In this document: positions 55,180 through 64,000 of the stretch, piece by piece
How the letters are laid out: each line of letters starts with the position of its first letter
Position numbering within the stretch: position 1 is the stretch's first letter
Program-made: the position numbers and the translations under genes
Origin: Chara braunii
Lineage: Eukaryota > Streptophyta > Charophyceae > Charales > Characeae
Assembly: GCA_003427395.1 (NCBI GenBank)
Contig: BFEA01000004.1
Span: 4,065,328-4,129,327, forward strand
Reading direction: 5' to 3'
DNA length: 64,000 bases
The notes under the pieces: model-generated
What the model saw: the letters and a program-made list of their open reading frames with translations, nothing else
What the model was told of the DNA's origin: nothing
Databases searched by the model: none

Positions 55180-57045
55180 GTAAAGTGGATGAGGCACAGA
55201 TAATAATTTTGGGGGTGGCAATCTCGGCCCAAGGTAAACCACTCACTAATGGTAGATGGATATCCAAACCAGCCCTCGAAAGTATAAAAACTAAAACACC
55301 TTCCTCTTTGGGCGGCCTGGTCATCAATAAGATTATTGTGGCCTCCCTGTGGTAAAAATCGTCGATCTGGGCTTTAGGCAAGGAGGCAACTCGAGGCATG
55401 GAAAGCCAGCTGTCGCCTTTCCTCCGTCAAGGGGACCATGAAAAGCACAATGTGATCGATAGAGTAGCCTGGGACACCCTCACCCAACCAAAATCCGGGG
55501 AGGGCTGGGTCTCATAGACCCCGTAACGCAAACCAGGGCATTATCGGTGCAATGGATCAAAAGGCTGATCCTAAGTCACAACTTGCTGTGGAGGGAGCTG
55601 GCCATGGGACAGATCAGGCGGCGGGTTCCTCGCACTGGACACAACCGACCCATTCATCAGCAAATCCGCGGGCATGCCCTTCCCCTTGTGCCCACGGGGG
55701 GATGGGGGCAGCTAGGCAGGACCTGGCAAGTGACCCATTTTAGAGCACCTTGATAAGAATCTGGCACCGGTTGCCCCTCCTGGACCGACCCTCGCCCTCA
55801 CGTGATGAAGTCCTTTGTTGGCCACTCTATGGGAACAACAGGACATGGGACCAGGACACTAGGGAATGGAAGTAGTCCAAAAATTGACGCTGAGATACGC
55901 CCATCGCATCGAAGGCACCCTGGAACAGTTGAGCTTCTCGGTCCTGCTAACATGGGTTGTAACTGTGAGGAAAGGATCCACATTGCAGGAGTCAGACTGG
56001 GTAGCAGTAAGAATATCAGGCGACCCTCCCAGGATCAGCAACGTAGTAGAAACTAGACCTGGAGGAGCTCTTGTAGCATGTTTATACTCCACCGAGATGG
56101 CTTCCTATCAAGCCACAACCCAAATGTAACAGAATGGTGTCGTGAGGAGGAGCTCTTCTGTATCCAGGTACTCCTCCGCCTATCAGGAACAGGATGGCTG
56201 GCCCACCGCCCAGACCTCCCGATTTCAGCCCTTGCAGTGGACCCAGAGGAATGGACTTGGGAGAGTAAATCAAGACAGCAGTGCACACTCCAGTCCTTGA
56301 CAGACAAGGCAACTTACCGCATGCTCAGAACCCGGGTCGACATGCAGGCAGTAGTGAGGGACAGGTGGATGAGGCACCTCAACACAGGCAGGGATAGTTT
56401 CTGCAAAGTCAAGTGATTCCAGGGGATGAAGGACCACCCAGCCAAATTTTCCTCCCTGCAGTGGCAGATATTCATTGTTGCCTCCCCACCAATGACTGGC
56501 TAATTGACCACACCCACCTGGAACAAAAGGGTATAGCTCTGCCATGGTGCAAGAGGTGCCAAGAGTCATTCCCCAGCCGCAGAATCCGGGAGCATTGCAG
56601 TCCTTACATGGAGATGGCGGGACAAAATCTGGCACCAACTGGGGATGGGGAGGACTGGCCATGGGACTGGCAATGGCTGATGATGGGAGCCTGGCAAGAG
56701 TTGCCCCTCTCCACTTTCGCGGCCACCGGCCAACCTCCTCTCACTCGACAGAAAAGCGGTGCTTTGGGGGCTATGGTGGAGGTGCTGTGTTCATGCCATG
56801 GAAGGAGTCAAGGTAGATGGGATGGAGACCATTGAAACAATACAGCAATTCATCCACACAGAATTAAGATCCAAATGGAAAAGCAGACAGGAAAAGATGC
56901 ATTTTTCACACAACAGAGAGACGTCTAGAGCGCAATTACTGACTTCTGTACTGACTGGCTGGGGGGGTAGAATGGGGGATGGATGCCACTTGTGGGATGG
57001 GAACCCACTTGAAAAAGACTATACGCTCACCTTCCACGATTAGCT
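55180..57045 (+). pseudogene. LINE reverse-transcriptase C-terminal region, degenerate
   Basis: A plus-strand frame reads DEAQIIILGVAISAQGKPL, LVINKIIVASLW, stop, KSSIWALGKEATRGMESQLS, VIDRVAWDTLTQPKSGEG, then after a frameshift GLGLIDPVTQTRALSVQWIK. The PKS-GLGLIDP signature marks the end of a non-LTR reverse transcriptase. Further on (about 56480-56620), DWLIDHTHLEQKGIALPWCK, RCQES and EHC fit the C-terminal zinc-binding motif. Multiple frameshifts and stops show an old, 5'-truncated copy. Confidence 0.7.
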
Positions 57046-57160
57046 CCAGATTTACCTCGGAATCCCTCTTGAGCGTAACCCCACTTGAAAAAGACTATAC
57101 ACTCACCTTCCACGATTAGCTCCAGATTGACCTCGGAATCCCTCTGAGCGGCCCCGCGAA
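57004..57160. repeat. 76-bp tandem duplication
   Basis: CCCACTTGAAAAAGACTATA at 57004 recurs at 57080 with the following TCACCTTCCACGATTAGCTC. Confidence 0.95.
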
Positions 57161-57204
57161 GTTCCTCGATATCCTCATCAGGGCCAGCCTTGGTAGATCT
57201 GCTG

Positions 57205-57385
57205 TGGTTTTAGACATTGTTATCATTGAATCATTCCATCACATATAAGGGACGCATCATTTCAGACATTGTCATTATTCAATCATTCCATCACATATTA
57301 GGGACGCTGGACCCATGTTCCAGCAGGTGCTGCTACCCATCAATCATCCCATCACATATTAGGGACGCTGGACCCATCCCCGGGC
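57205..57385. repeat. Three to four short tandem repeats
   Basis: CATTCCATCACATATTAGGG and variants, followed by ACGCTGGACCCAT, repeat three times. GGGATGCTGGACCCATTTTC at about 48948 is a distant relative. Confidence 0.8.
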
Positions 57386-57496
57386 TAGTGCTGAGTGCCT
57401 GCATCGCCGTGTGTGCTATCACTGCTGCTAGCACACACGGCATATGTTAAAAAAACAAAAAGAAAAGAGTCAAGGAAAATGATAGAACGTGAGGAC

Positions 57497-57565
57497 GAAG
57501 CAAGGTCCCACTTTTCCTGGCCATTGATGCTCATAAGCAATGGTCAGAAATGAAGACCTTGCCTC
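57497..57565. mobile_element. Miniature hairpin with MITE-D-like ends
   Basis: The ends are GAAGCAAGGTC and GACCTTGCCTC. The inner arms GCCATTGATGCTCAT and AAGCAATGGTC are also complementary, giving a 69-bp hairpin. Confidence 0.55.
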
Positions 57566-57704
57566 AGGGTCCAGGAACCTGGCCGTCAGTGCCGCCTTTC
57601 GCTGGAGGGCAAAAATGAAGGGAGGAAAGGCCCTAATTGTTTACTTTTGGCAGTGCAAACATTGGCAATCCCCCACCCAGCATGAGGACGCATATAGAGC
57701 CTGG

Positions 57705-59076
57705 TGTAATGACCCGACATAACACGGACTGAAAACACTGCTGATTTCTGAAGTTCTGCCGATGGAATGGATGCCTTGCTGATATTCCCGCATTCTGCTG
57801 AGTTTTCTAAGTCTATGTGTGTGTGTGCTTGTGACCTGTGTGCCTGTCTGAGTGCTTGTCGATATGAGTGTGTGTGTGACCCGCAAGGGTACTGGCTTGT
57901 TTGGCAGGCCCGTAGGGCCGGTACTTACCTGTGGCCGTGGCATTGAGGGTTGCAGCAGGGAAAACACTCAAGTAGCGGAGCTAGGGGCCCGCGGTGCTTA
58001 GAGCAGCAGAAAAACACTCAAGTAGCAGGTAGGCCGGTACCTCACCTAGTAGCAGTAGATGTGCCGGGTACTTGAGGCGGAACAGAAGAAGACGAAGTTG
58101 GCAATTTTAGAAGCGCAGAAGCGGTACGCTAGGTCAAGGCCGGTACCAGTCCATCCCATGAGTCTGGAGCCTGTACGGGCAATATCAGAGTCTGCAATGA
58201 TGTTTCCCTTCGAAAGGGAGGAGGTACTGTTTTTGGGAGGCCGAGCGGCCTAGAAGTTGCCGCCCAGGAGGCAAGCAGGCCGCTATATCAAGTGGCCGAG
58301 GGAAGAGCTCAGCCTCATTCTTCAGTGTGCAAGTTTGGCGACACGCTGCTGGAGCGCTGGCTGGAGTAGCGCTGGGTACTACAGCGCTGCTGGGAGGAAG
58401 AAGCCGGGAGCTTCCACCTTGGCTATGGTGGAGCTCTAGCGGTAGGAGGAGGAGGGAGAAGGGGACCAAGGAGGAGAGTGGCGAGGTACTTACCTGGCTA
58501 TGGCGGACACCATCTTCATAACCTTGTTAGGCGCTGCATCTGGAAGGCCCCCGTTGGAGTAGTGCCGCACCAAGGAAGCTCGGGGCAGAGATAGGCATGG
58601 CAGCCTAGTGAGCAGCCGCATAGATGCTTTGCGTTGTCCTTTGCACAGGGAGGCAACGACATAGCTGCTTTAGGTTGTCCTTTGGACAGGAGGGTAGAGC
58701 CCTCAGTGCTCCGCCATAGCCTCGGCCTGCATGTAGAGGAAGAGGAAGGGTGGCCATGGCTATGGTGGACCTCATGTTGTGCCTGCAATAGAAGTGGGAT
58801 TTGGACATTGATTCTGGCTCAGCCATTCAACATTATTATTGGTATTTCTTGTTTGAATAAGAGGGGAGGAGATAAGGAAGAGAAGATTGGTTGGCGAAGA
58901 AGAAGAGCCTCGTCATTGGCCTATGCTAGGGTACATCATCTTCTTCTTCTTTCTTACTTCTTCTTCTTCTTCTTTCCCTCTCTCTCCTCTCAAATTCATT
59001 CATTTCTTTTTGCAACTGGACGACATTGTACTTTCTGATGAATGTATACACTTCGAAATTGGCCAGGATCGTAACA
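57705..59076 (+). repeat. Probable 5' LTR of gypsy element 3
   Basis: It starts TGTAATGACCCGACATAACA and ends CCAGGATCGTAACA directly before a PBS-like sequence. The termini are weak inverted repeats (TGTAATGACC against TGTTACGATC). The start is inferred from the TGTAA form common to gypsy LTRs, because the second LTR is outside the window. The interior contains AGCGCTGGGTACTACAGCGCTG and two antisense splice-donor consensus strings (TACTTACCTG, about 57942 and 58486), like the solo LTR at 40005. Confidence 0.6.
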
Positions 59077-59077
59077 T

Positions 59078-59089
59078 TTGTATCGGAGC
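59078..59089 (+). promoter_or_regulatory. Primer-binding site, first copy
   Basis: TTGTATCGGAGC matches 10 of 12 bases of the initiator-Met PBS TGGTATCAGAGC and follows the LTR terminal CA. Confidence 0.6.
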
Positions 59090-59463
59090 GGATTCTACTT
59101 GCTGGCGAGAGTTGACTTTGTCGCCATAAACCTAACCCTAGTGGTAAGGGTTAACCATTTAGGGTTACGGCTGGAAGTTAGGGTTAAATGGGGCAATGTG
59201 GTGAAGGGAAGCTGCCACCACCTGGCAGGGTCGTGTAGGGTCGACATTAGACTCGACCAGGTTGCTTGAGTGCATGTTTGTGGTGGCGAGACACAAGGTG
59301 GGACTTCGTGATCCAACTTGAGAGAGGCGACCTTCTTGCTTCTTCTTCTTCTTCTTCTTTCCCTCTCTCTCCTCTCAAATTCATTTAATTCTTTTTGCAA
59401 CCGGACGACATTGTACTTTTCTGATGAATGTATACACTTCGAAATTGGTCAGGATCGTAACAT

Positions 59464-59475
59464 TGGTATCGGAGC
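59464..59475 (+). promoter_or_regulatory. Primer-binding site, second copy
   Basis: TGGTATCGGAGC, 11 of 12 to the initiator-Met PBS. It is the better of the two copies, and the one nearer gag. Confidence 0.7.
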
Positions 59476-59735
59476 AGATTCTACTTGCTGGCGAGAGTTG
59501 ACTTTGTCGCCATAAACCTAACCTTAGTGGTAAGGGCTAACCACTTAGGGTTACCGCTGGAAGTTAGGGTTAAATGGGGCAACGTGGTGAAGGGAAGCTG
59601 CCACCACCTGGCAGGGTCGTGTAGGATCGACATTAGACCCGACCAGGTTGCTTGAGTGCATGTTTGTGGTGGCGAGACACAAGGTGGGACTTCGTGATGC
59701 AACTTGAGAGAGGCGACAGTGAAGGGCACCTACAA

Positions 59736-60702
59736 CTTGAACCTTGACTTCAAGGAAGACGACGAGTGACTTTGGGGCTCCCCTCAAGTTAGGCGAGCTT
59801 GAGGGTGGCAGCCATATCTGGGGTATTATGGGTTCTTCTTCCATCCTCCATGGTCTTGATCTTGTGTGAGGTGCGTGAACTGCTTACTCACGTGACGAGT
59901 GAATGAATGGAGTATCTTGCTTGCCATGCTTTATCTCTCTACAATGCTTTGTTTATTTCATTCTGAATGGCTGTAATCGTAGGTTCTTTCTGGGCTAAAA
60001 ATCGTTTTTCAATTCGGTAGGGGCAAGAAGTAGGTCTTTGTGGAACTCTGGTTGGTTGGGACCCGGTTTTGACTCCACTAGGACCATTTGGGACTCGGTG
60101 GGACTGGGCCCAAACAAGAAGGGCCCCTCAGGCCCAAATCTGTAGACGTCAGTTACCTCGCTCTATCTGATTGGGACTCGGAGTTCATGCTTTCGGACCA
60201 GGACACTCGCTGCTGAGGGGATCTCAGCTGAGACGTTTTATCAGACTTTACCGCACGACCGCCTGACTGGCACCTTGGACACCACTCAGTTCTCTCTTGC
60301 ATTTACGTATTACACTTTGAATTTGATTTGTTGTGTCTTCACAGAGCTAAGCCCGGTTAGGCTTGAGAGAACCTCGCATGTGGCCGGACCAGACTGTGTG
60401 GCGGAATCAGATCTCTCTGATCTTTATTTCTTGTTCTGACTGCTCTCCAGTCCAAATAAATTGCCACTCCGGCTAGGAGTTCCACCTCTTCTGATTGATT
60501 TCAAGTTGTTTCTTTCATTGGGTTCGTTAAATGCCTGCGTGTACACGACCGCAAATGAGAGAGCGAGAGAAGAGAGAAGCTTCAGAGTGTTGCTCTTGAG
60601 GGAGTGAGGAGAGGGAAGAGAGGGAAGAGGAGCTTTCGTCCCAGAAGTGTGAGGAAGTACGGACCCCTCTTGAGAGACTTATTAACACCCTCATCCTCCA
60701 TC
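59736..60702 (+). other. Untranslated leader of gypsy element 3
   Basis: About 1 kb without a recognised gene between the second PBS duplication and gag. It is AT-rich around 59920-60010 and has TCTCTT tracts near 60290. Confidence 0.5.
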
Positions 60703-62067
60703 ATGGCATCCGCAGCAGAATGGAAGCTGCAAATGGATGCTTCCCCTGAGGCAGAGAAAGCGCAGTACCAGTTCTTTTATGAAAAAACATTGAAGAGGGA
60801 AGACGAGGGAACGGAGAAGGAGAGGAGAGACAAAGTAAAGGCTCATGAAGCGGTCTTCAGTACCAGGCCCGCCTTAACTGATGATGAGGTGGAAGAGAAG
60901 ATTGTCCCACTCAAGGCTTTAGTAGAAGTCTGGGTTGTTGAAGACCATACAGGCCAACTCGCCAAGGTGTTTGATGAACTCAAGAAGCTGTGCGAGGATA
61001 TGGCCCTGATGGCGCAGTAGCACTGTGACCAGCTGCAACAGTTTGCTAGCTTGCAGCCGGCCCAAAGTGTCCTTCCGCTTGCTTACCCTGCTTCTAGTGT
61101 TGCGTGTCAGTCCGTTCTTGCCCCTCTAACTGTATCTTCTTCTTCTTCTTCCTCTTCTTTGAGTGTGGCCAACAACCTAACTGAATCTGCAGCAGGTCCA
61201 GACCCCCTTGTTGTTGTTGCTGCTGCTGCAGCGGCAAGTGGCATGGCAGAGCATTCTGGAACTGTTGTAGCCCTGAATTCGGACCCAGCAATCGCTGGTC
61301 CTAGCTGCAGCTTTCCCTATGTAGACAAGAAGGCGATATAGATCCCGTCTAAGTATGACGTAAAGGACGACATTGAATCTTGGATCAGCTCCATGCGATC
61401 CTACTTTGATGTGCTGGGGACATCCCCAGTGACTCAGTCGTACGTCCTAGCGACCATTGTGGAACCCGCCGTAAGGGGCTTCTTAGAAGTCCAAGCTGTA
61501 CAGTCAGGCTATAAAAGAATAAACCTGAACAAATGGCTGAAGGCTACGCCTATAGCTACACTCATGGAACTCTTGATCAAACAATATGCTGATCCACATG
61601 CTGCAGCCAAAGCTAGCTTGGAGCTTGACAAGCTCAAGCACATCAAGTGGAACAACACCATGCATAGTCTGCAGCAGTATGTTACTAAACTATTTGCTAC
61701 TCAGGATCTGGAAATGACTGCGCTGTCTTGCTTGGATGTGATAAAAGGTACGGTCCCCTCTACTGTGACACATCGCCTGGGGCTCGGATTCATAATGTAT
61801 ACAGATTGGCTTACCCTCGTGCGGGATTCAGCCAAGCTGGAGGCACAAGACTTCCCGGGTGGGTCAGGTGGCAAAAAGACCACCGGCCCCAAACGGTTTC
61901 CAAACAGCCACCATTTTGCAGTGCACTATCTACTTGAGGTGGACGAGGAGACCTTCGCAAAGGACCCTTCTCTCTATGACGATCAAGATCAAGACTACGA
62001 GGCATTATCCTCTTTGTCAGCCCATGAGTCTGAGTATGTAAATGACGATGAATCCACCCAAAAGTAA
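60703..62067 (+). pseudogene. Gag of gypsy element 3, with two in-frame TAG stops
   Basis: From ATG 60703 (MASAAEWKLQMDASPEAEKA) one reading frame stays open to the TAA at 62065 except for TAG at 61018 and at 61339. The first part is charged and helical (KTLKREDEGTEKERRDKVKA). A Ser/Ala-rich linker (about 61130-61250) follows, and then the capsid domain (IESWISSMRSYFDVLGTSPV, LNKWLKATPIATLMELLIKQ, WNNTMHSLQQYVTKLFATQD), the retrotransposon-gag fold. An upstream in-frame extension exists to 60604, but the ATG at 60703 starts the more gag-like sequence. The nucleocapsid follows in a shifted frame. The protein assembles the particle; this copy needs stop suppression or is dead. Confidence 0.8.
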
Positions 62068-62299
62068 GGGACCAAGGACCATAGTGAAAAACAATACTAA
62101 CACCATTCTCCTTCCCAAGGGAGCGAAGATTCCACCCAAACCGGAAGATCCTGCCACCAAACCATGGGTAGATCTCCGGACGAGTGAAAGTGAGTGGAAA
62201 CAGAGGGTAAAGAAAGGGGTTTGCCTGCATTGCACCAAACCGGGTCACCCTGTCCAACATTGCTTCAGATTGCAGCAGGGAAACCAACAACGGAGGTAA
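62042..62299 (+). pseudogene. Nucleocapsid zinc knuckle of gypsy element 3
   Basis: A frame overlapping the gag end carries KKGVCLHCTKPGHPVQHCF (about 62209-62265), a perfect C-x2-C-x4-H-x4-C zinc knuckle for binding the element RNA, preceded by a Lys/Pro-rich stretch. It ends at a TAA in GNQQRR-stop while the pol frame overlaps it. The offset relative to gag is probably a mutation, because the capsid and knuckle normally form one protein. Confidence 0.75.
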
Positions 62300-64000
62300 A
62301 GACATCATCAGCACACTCTATAGACGGAGAGGCTGAACATGTAAGTGCAGATCCTTCACTGGATTTTGATTGTACTCAACAAACCTCTTTTGAAACCACA
62401 TCTGATGTCGATTCCAAGGCTGAGAACCTGCACATCCTATACAATGAGCCTTGGGTGGAGTCGAAAGAAATTGACTTTCATTCTCTCTTGTCACGCAGGA
62501 CTCACATGAAGCAAGAACGCACGCAAGGGAAAACGAAGTTGATCTTCTTCAAACCCCGCATTAACGACCGTTACATCCGTGCGTTGGCTGATTTTGGTGC
62601 AACCGCCAACTACTTCTCACCGCACGACATTTATAAGGCACGCTTGGGAATGAAGCAAGTGACCCAAGTGGGCAACCAAGAGGTTGTCACATCTACTCAT
62701 GTAGTCAAAGGGGTGCACGCTACCTTTGACGCAGACCGCACAATCACGCATGAGTTAAACTTCTATGTCCTTCATAAGTGCCCCTTCGACGCGGTTATTG
62801 GCTTGGACTGGTTGCAGGCCCAATGTGAAAGAACCACGTTGAACGACTCACAATTCATGGTCAAAGATGCCATGGGAATCGAGCGACCAGACCTCTTGGA
62901 TGAGCCGCACGTGTCCCAAGTAACTTTTCTCAATGCAATGTGATTCTGCAAAAAGTGGCGTAGGCGCAAAGTTGATGAGCAAATGTTTATAGCCTTTATT
63001 AGGCTTGCTCATGTGCCTTCTAGTTTTGCTGTACATAATGATTCTACTTTGCATGTCGTTTCTACGTCTAATGCAACTACCTCTATCTCTATTAAGTTTA
63101 CTTCTAGTTCAAATGACTTCGCTTCAAATTTTGTTGTTTTTGCTGCACCGATGCAATCCGATATGCTTGTACCTGAAAGTGATGATCCACATCCGGAAGT
63201 CCCATCAGAAATCCGCAACCTTCTCAACCGATTTCCTGAAGTCTTGGCCGAACCTCATGGAGTCCCCGTGCGTCCAGTCGGACACAGGATCGAGTTGATA
63301 GAAGGTAGCACTCCTCCAAAAGGATGTGTGTATCGAATGGGCTCAGGCGAATTGAAAGAGTTGCGAAGACAAATCGATGACATAATTGGGAAGGGATGGA
63401 TCCAGCCAAGCGAATCTGAATTCGGTGCACCGGTTCTGTTTGTCCGAAAGAAAGGAGGCGAACTGCGGATGTGTATCGATTACCGCAGACTGAATAGAAT
63501 AACAAGAAAGAATGCATATCCTTTGCCGCGTATTGATGATTTGCTTGATGCTGCAGGGGGGTGCAAGTTCTTCAGCAAGATCGATCTCAAGTTTGGCTAC
63601 CACCAGATTGAAGTCGACCCTATAGACCAGCACAAAACTGCATTCAAAACCCGCGATAGGATGTACGAGTTTAACGTCATGCCCTTCGGTATCGCGAATG
63701 CACCGGCCACCTTTCAAAGTCTCATGGACAAGGTGTTCCACAATCAGATCAATCGATGTGTTGTTGTTTATTCAGATGACATACTAATCTTCAGCAAGTC
63801 GATGGAGGAGCACATGAGACACCTTGAGGAAGTGTTGCAGATCCTCAAGGATGCGCAACTCCATCTAAACTTGGAGAAATCTGAGTTTGAGAGGGATAGC
63901 GTGATCTACCTTGGACATCGGTTGTTTGCTGCAGGCCTATTGCTCGAGGCAACCAAAGTTGAGGTCATCCGCAAATGGCCTCAACCGGCAAATGTCCGTG
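62285..64000 (+). CDS. Pol of gypsy element 3: protease and reverse transcriptase (partial)
   Basis: The frame is open from before 62285 to the window edge with one TGA at 62941. The protease core is ALADFGATANYFSPHDIYKA (about 62582-62640) with FDAVIGLDWLQ (about 62786). The active-site triplet reads D-F-G where D-S/T-G is usual. After the stop comes a Ser/Thr-rich linker, then RT: VPSEIRNLL-type start, GCVYRMGSGELKELRRQIDD, FGAPVLFVRKKGGELRMCID, YRRLNRITRKNAYPLPRIDD, FFSKIDLKFGYHQIEV, MPFGIANAPATFQ and the intact YSDD (63769-63780) in VVVYSDDILIFSKS, then YLGHRLF. RNase H and integrase would follow beyond 64000. RT copies the RNA to DNA. Apart from the TGA and the D-F-G, it looks recently active. 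Confidence 0.85.

Larger units (their letters stand above)
58962..59735 (+). repeat. ~386-bp tandem duplication spanning LTR end, PBS and leader
   Basis: CTTTCCCTCTCTCTCCTCTC occurs at about 58972 and 59354. Both are followed by the LTR end (TGAATGTATACACTTCGAAA), the PBS, AAACCTAACC and GAAGGGAAGCTGCCACCACC. The copies differ by scattered substitutions. Confidence 0.9.
57705..64000 (+). mobile_element. Ty3/gypsy retrotransposon 3, runs off window
   Basis: A probable 5' LTR (57705-59076), PBS, a duplicated LTR/PBS junction, a leader, gag with zinc knuckle, protease and RT occur in order on the plus strand. It is the best preserved of the three gypsy elements: gag has two and pol has one premature stop, and gag and pol are otherwise open. 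The 3' part and the second LTR would lie beyond 64000. Confidence 0.85.

Noticed and set aside
57700-57704. Target-site duplication of gypsy element 3 (CCTGG)
   Set aside because: The other end lies outside the window, so it cannot be tested.
59120-59190. Telomere-like AAACCTAACCCTAG / TTTAGGGTTA strings
   Set aside because: Only scattered single units, not a tandem array, and the same segment is part of the duplicated retrotransposon leader.

Overview
The window is nuclear DNA from a eukaryote with a large, repeat-packed genome. It contains one clear host exon (MSH3), spliceosomal U6 snRNA relics, Ty3/gypsy LTR elements primed by initiator-Met tRNA, a hAT transposase, LINE and SINE debris, many short inverted-repeat elements and long microsatellites. 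A plant-like MSH3, the plant-type PBS (TGGTATCRGAGC), an alpha-proteobacterial-type organellar SSU rRNA fragment and a group II intron ORF relic point to a streptophyte. A charophycean alga such as Chara would fit; this is inference and is not proven by the window. There are two assembly gaps (34170-34248, 53745-54109) and one isolated N (40851).

Layout. 0-1.7 kb: a U6 fragment, (TG)n tracts, then an MSH3 exon (715-1425, +) with good splice sites. 1.7-3 kb: LINE 3' end (-). 3-7.2 kb: a dense cluster of short inverted-repeat elements of at least three families, with a second U6 relic. 7.2-10 kb: no gene recognised. 10.0-17.1 kb: an almost complete but decayed Ty3/gypsy element on the minus strand, with two LTRs, a PBS, gag and pol, and an internal in-frame duplication in integrase. 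17-21.5 kb: tandem duplications. 21.8-23.15 kb: a minus-strand acidic coiled-coil ORF followed by an AT-hook segment. 23.2-27.4 kb: AT-richer non-coding block. 27.5-30.1 kb: decayed hAT transposase (-). 30.1-31.7 kb: GAA-rich composite satellite. 32.4-34.9 kb: two adjacent terminal-inverted-repeat (TIR) units, one carrying mitochondrial-type fragments, the other a series of extreme hairpins. 37.4-41.85 kb: second gypsy relic (+), whose RT is split by a 1,135-bp TG...CA insertion with a 5-bp target duplication. 42-53 kb: SINEs, small inverted-repeat elements and tandem repeats. 53.4-54.9 kb: a second TIR unit related to the one at 32.4 kb, carrying an inverted U6 pair. 55.2-57.05 kb: LINE relic (+). 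57.7-64.0 kb: a third gypsy element (+) with a probable 5' LTR, a duplicated LTR/PBS junction, gag, protease and RT, running off the window edge.

Functionally there is no operon-like or co-regulated gene set. MSH3 is the only confident host gene, and the rest records waves of transposition and decay. Most notable are the related TIR units that each hold fragments of different non-coding RNA genes, the inverted-repeat elements flanked by complementary microsatellites, and several in-frame duplications inside transposon enzymes. I found no convincing evidence of a wholly new multi-gene system.
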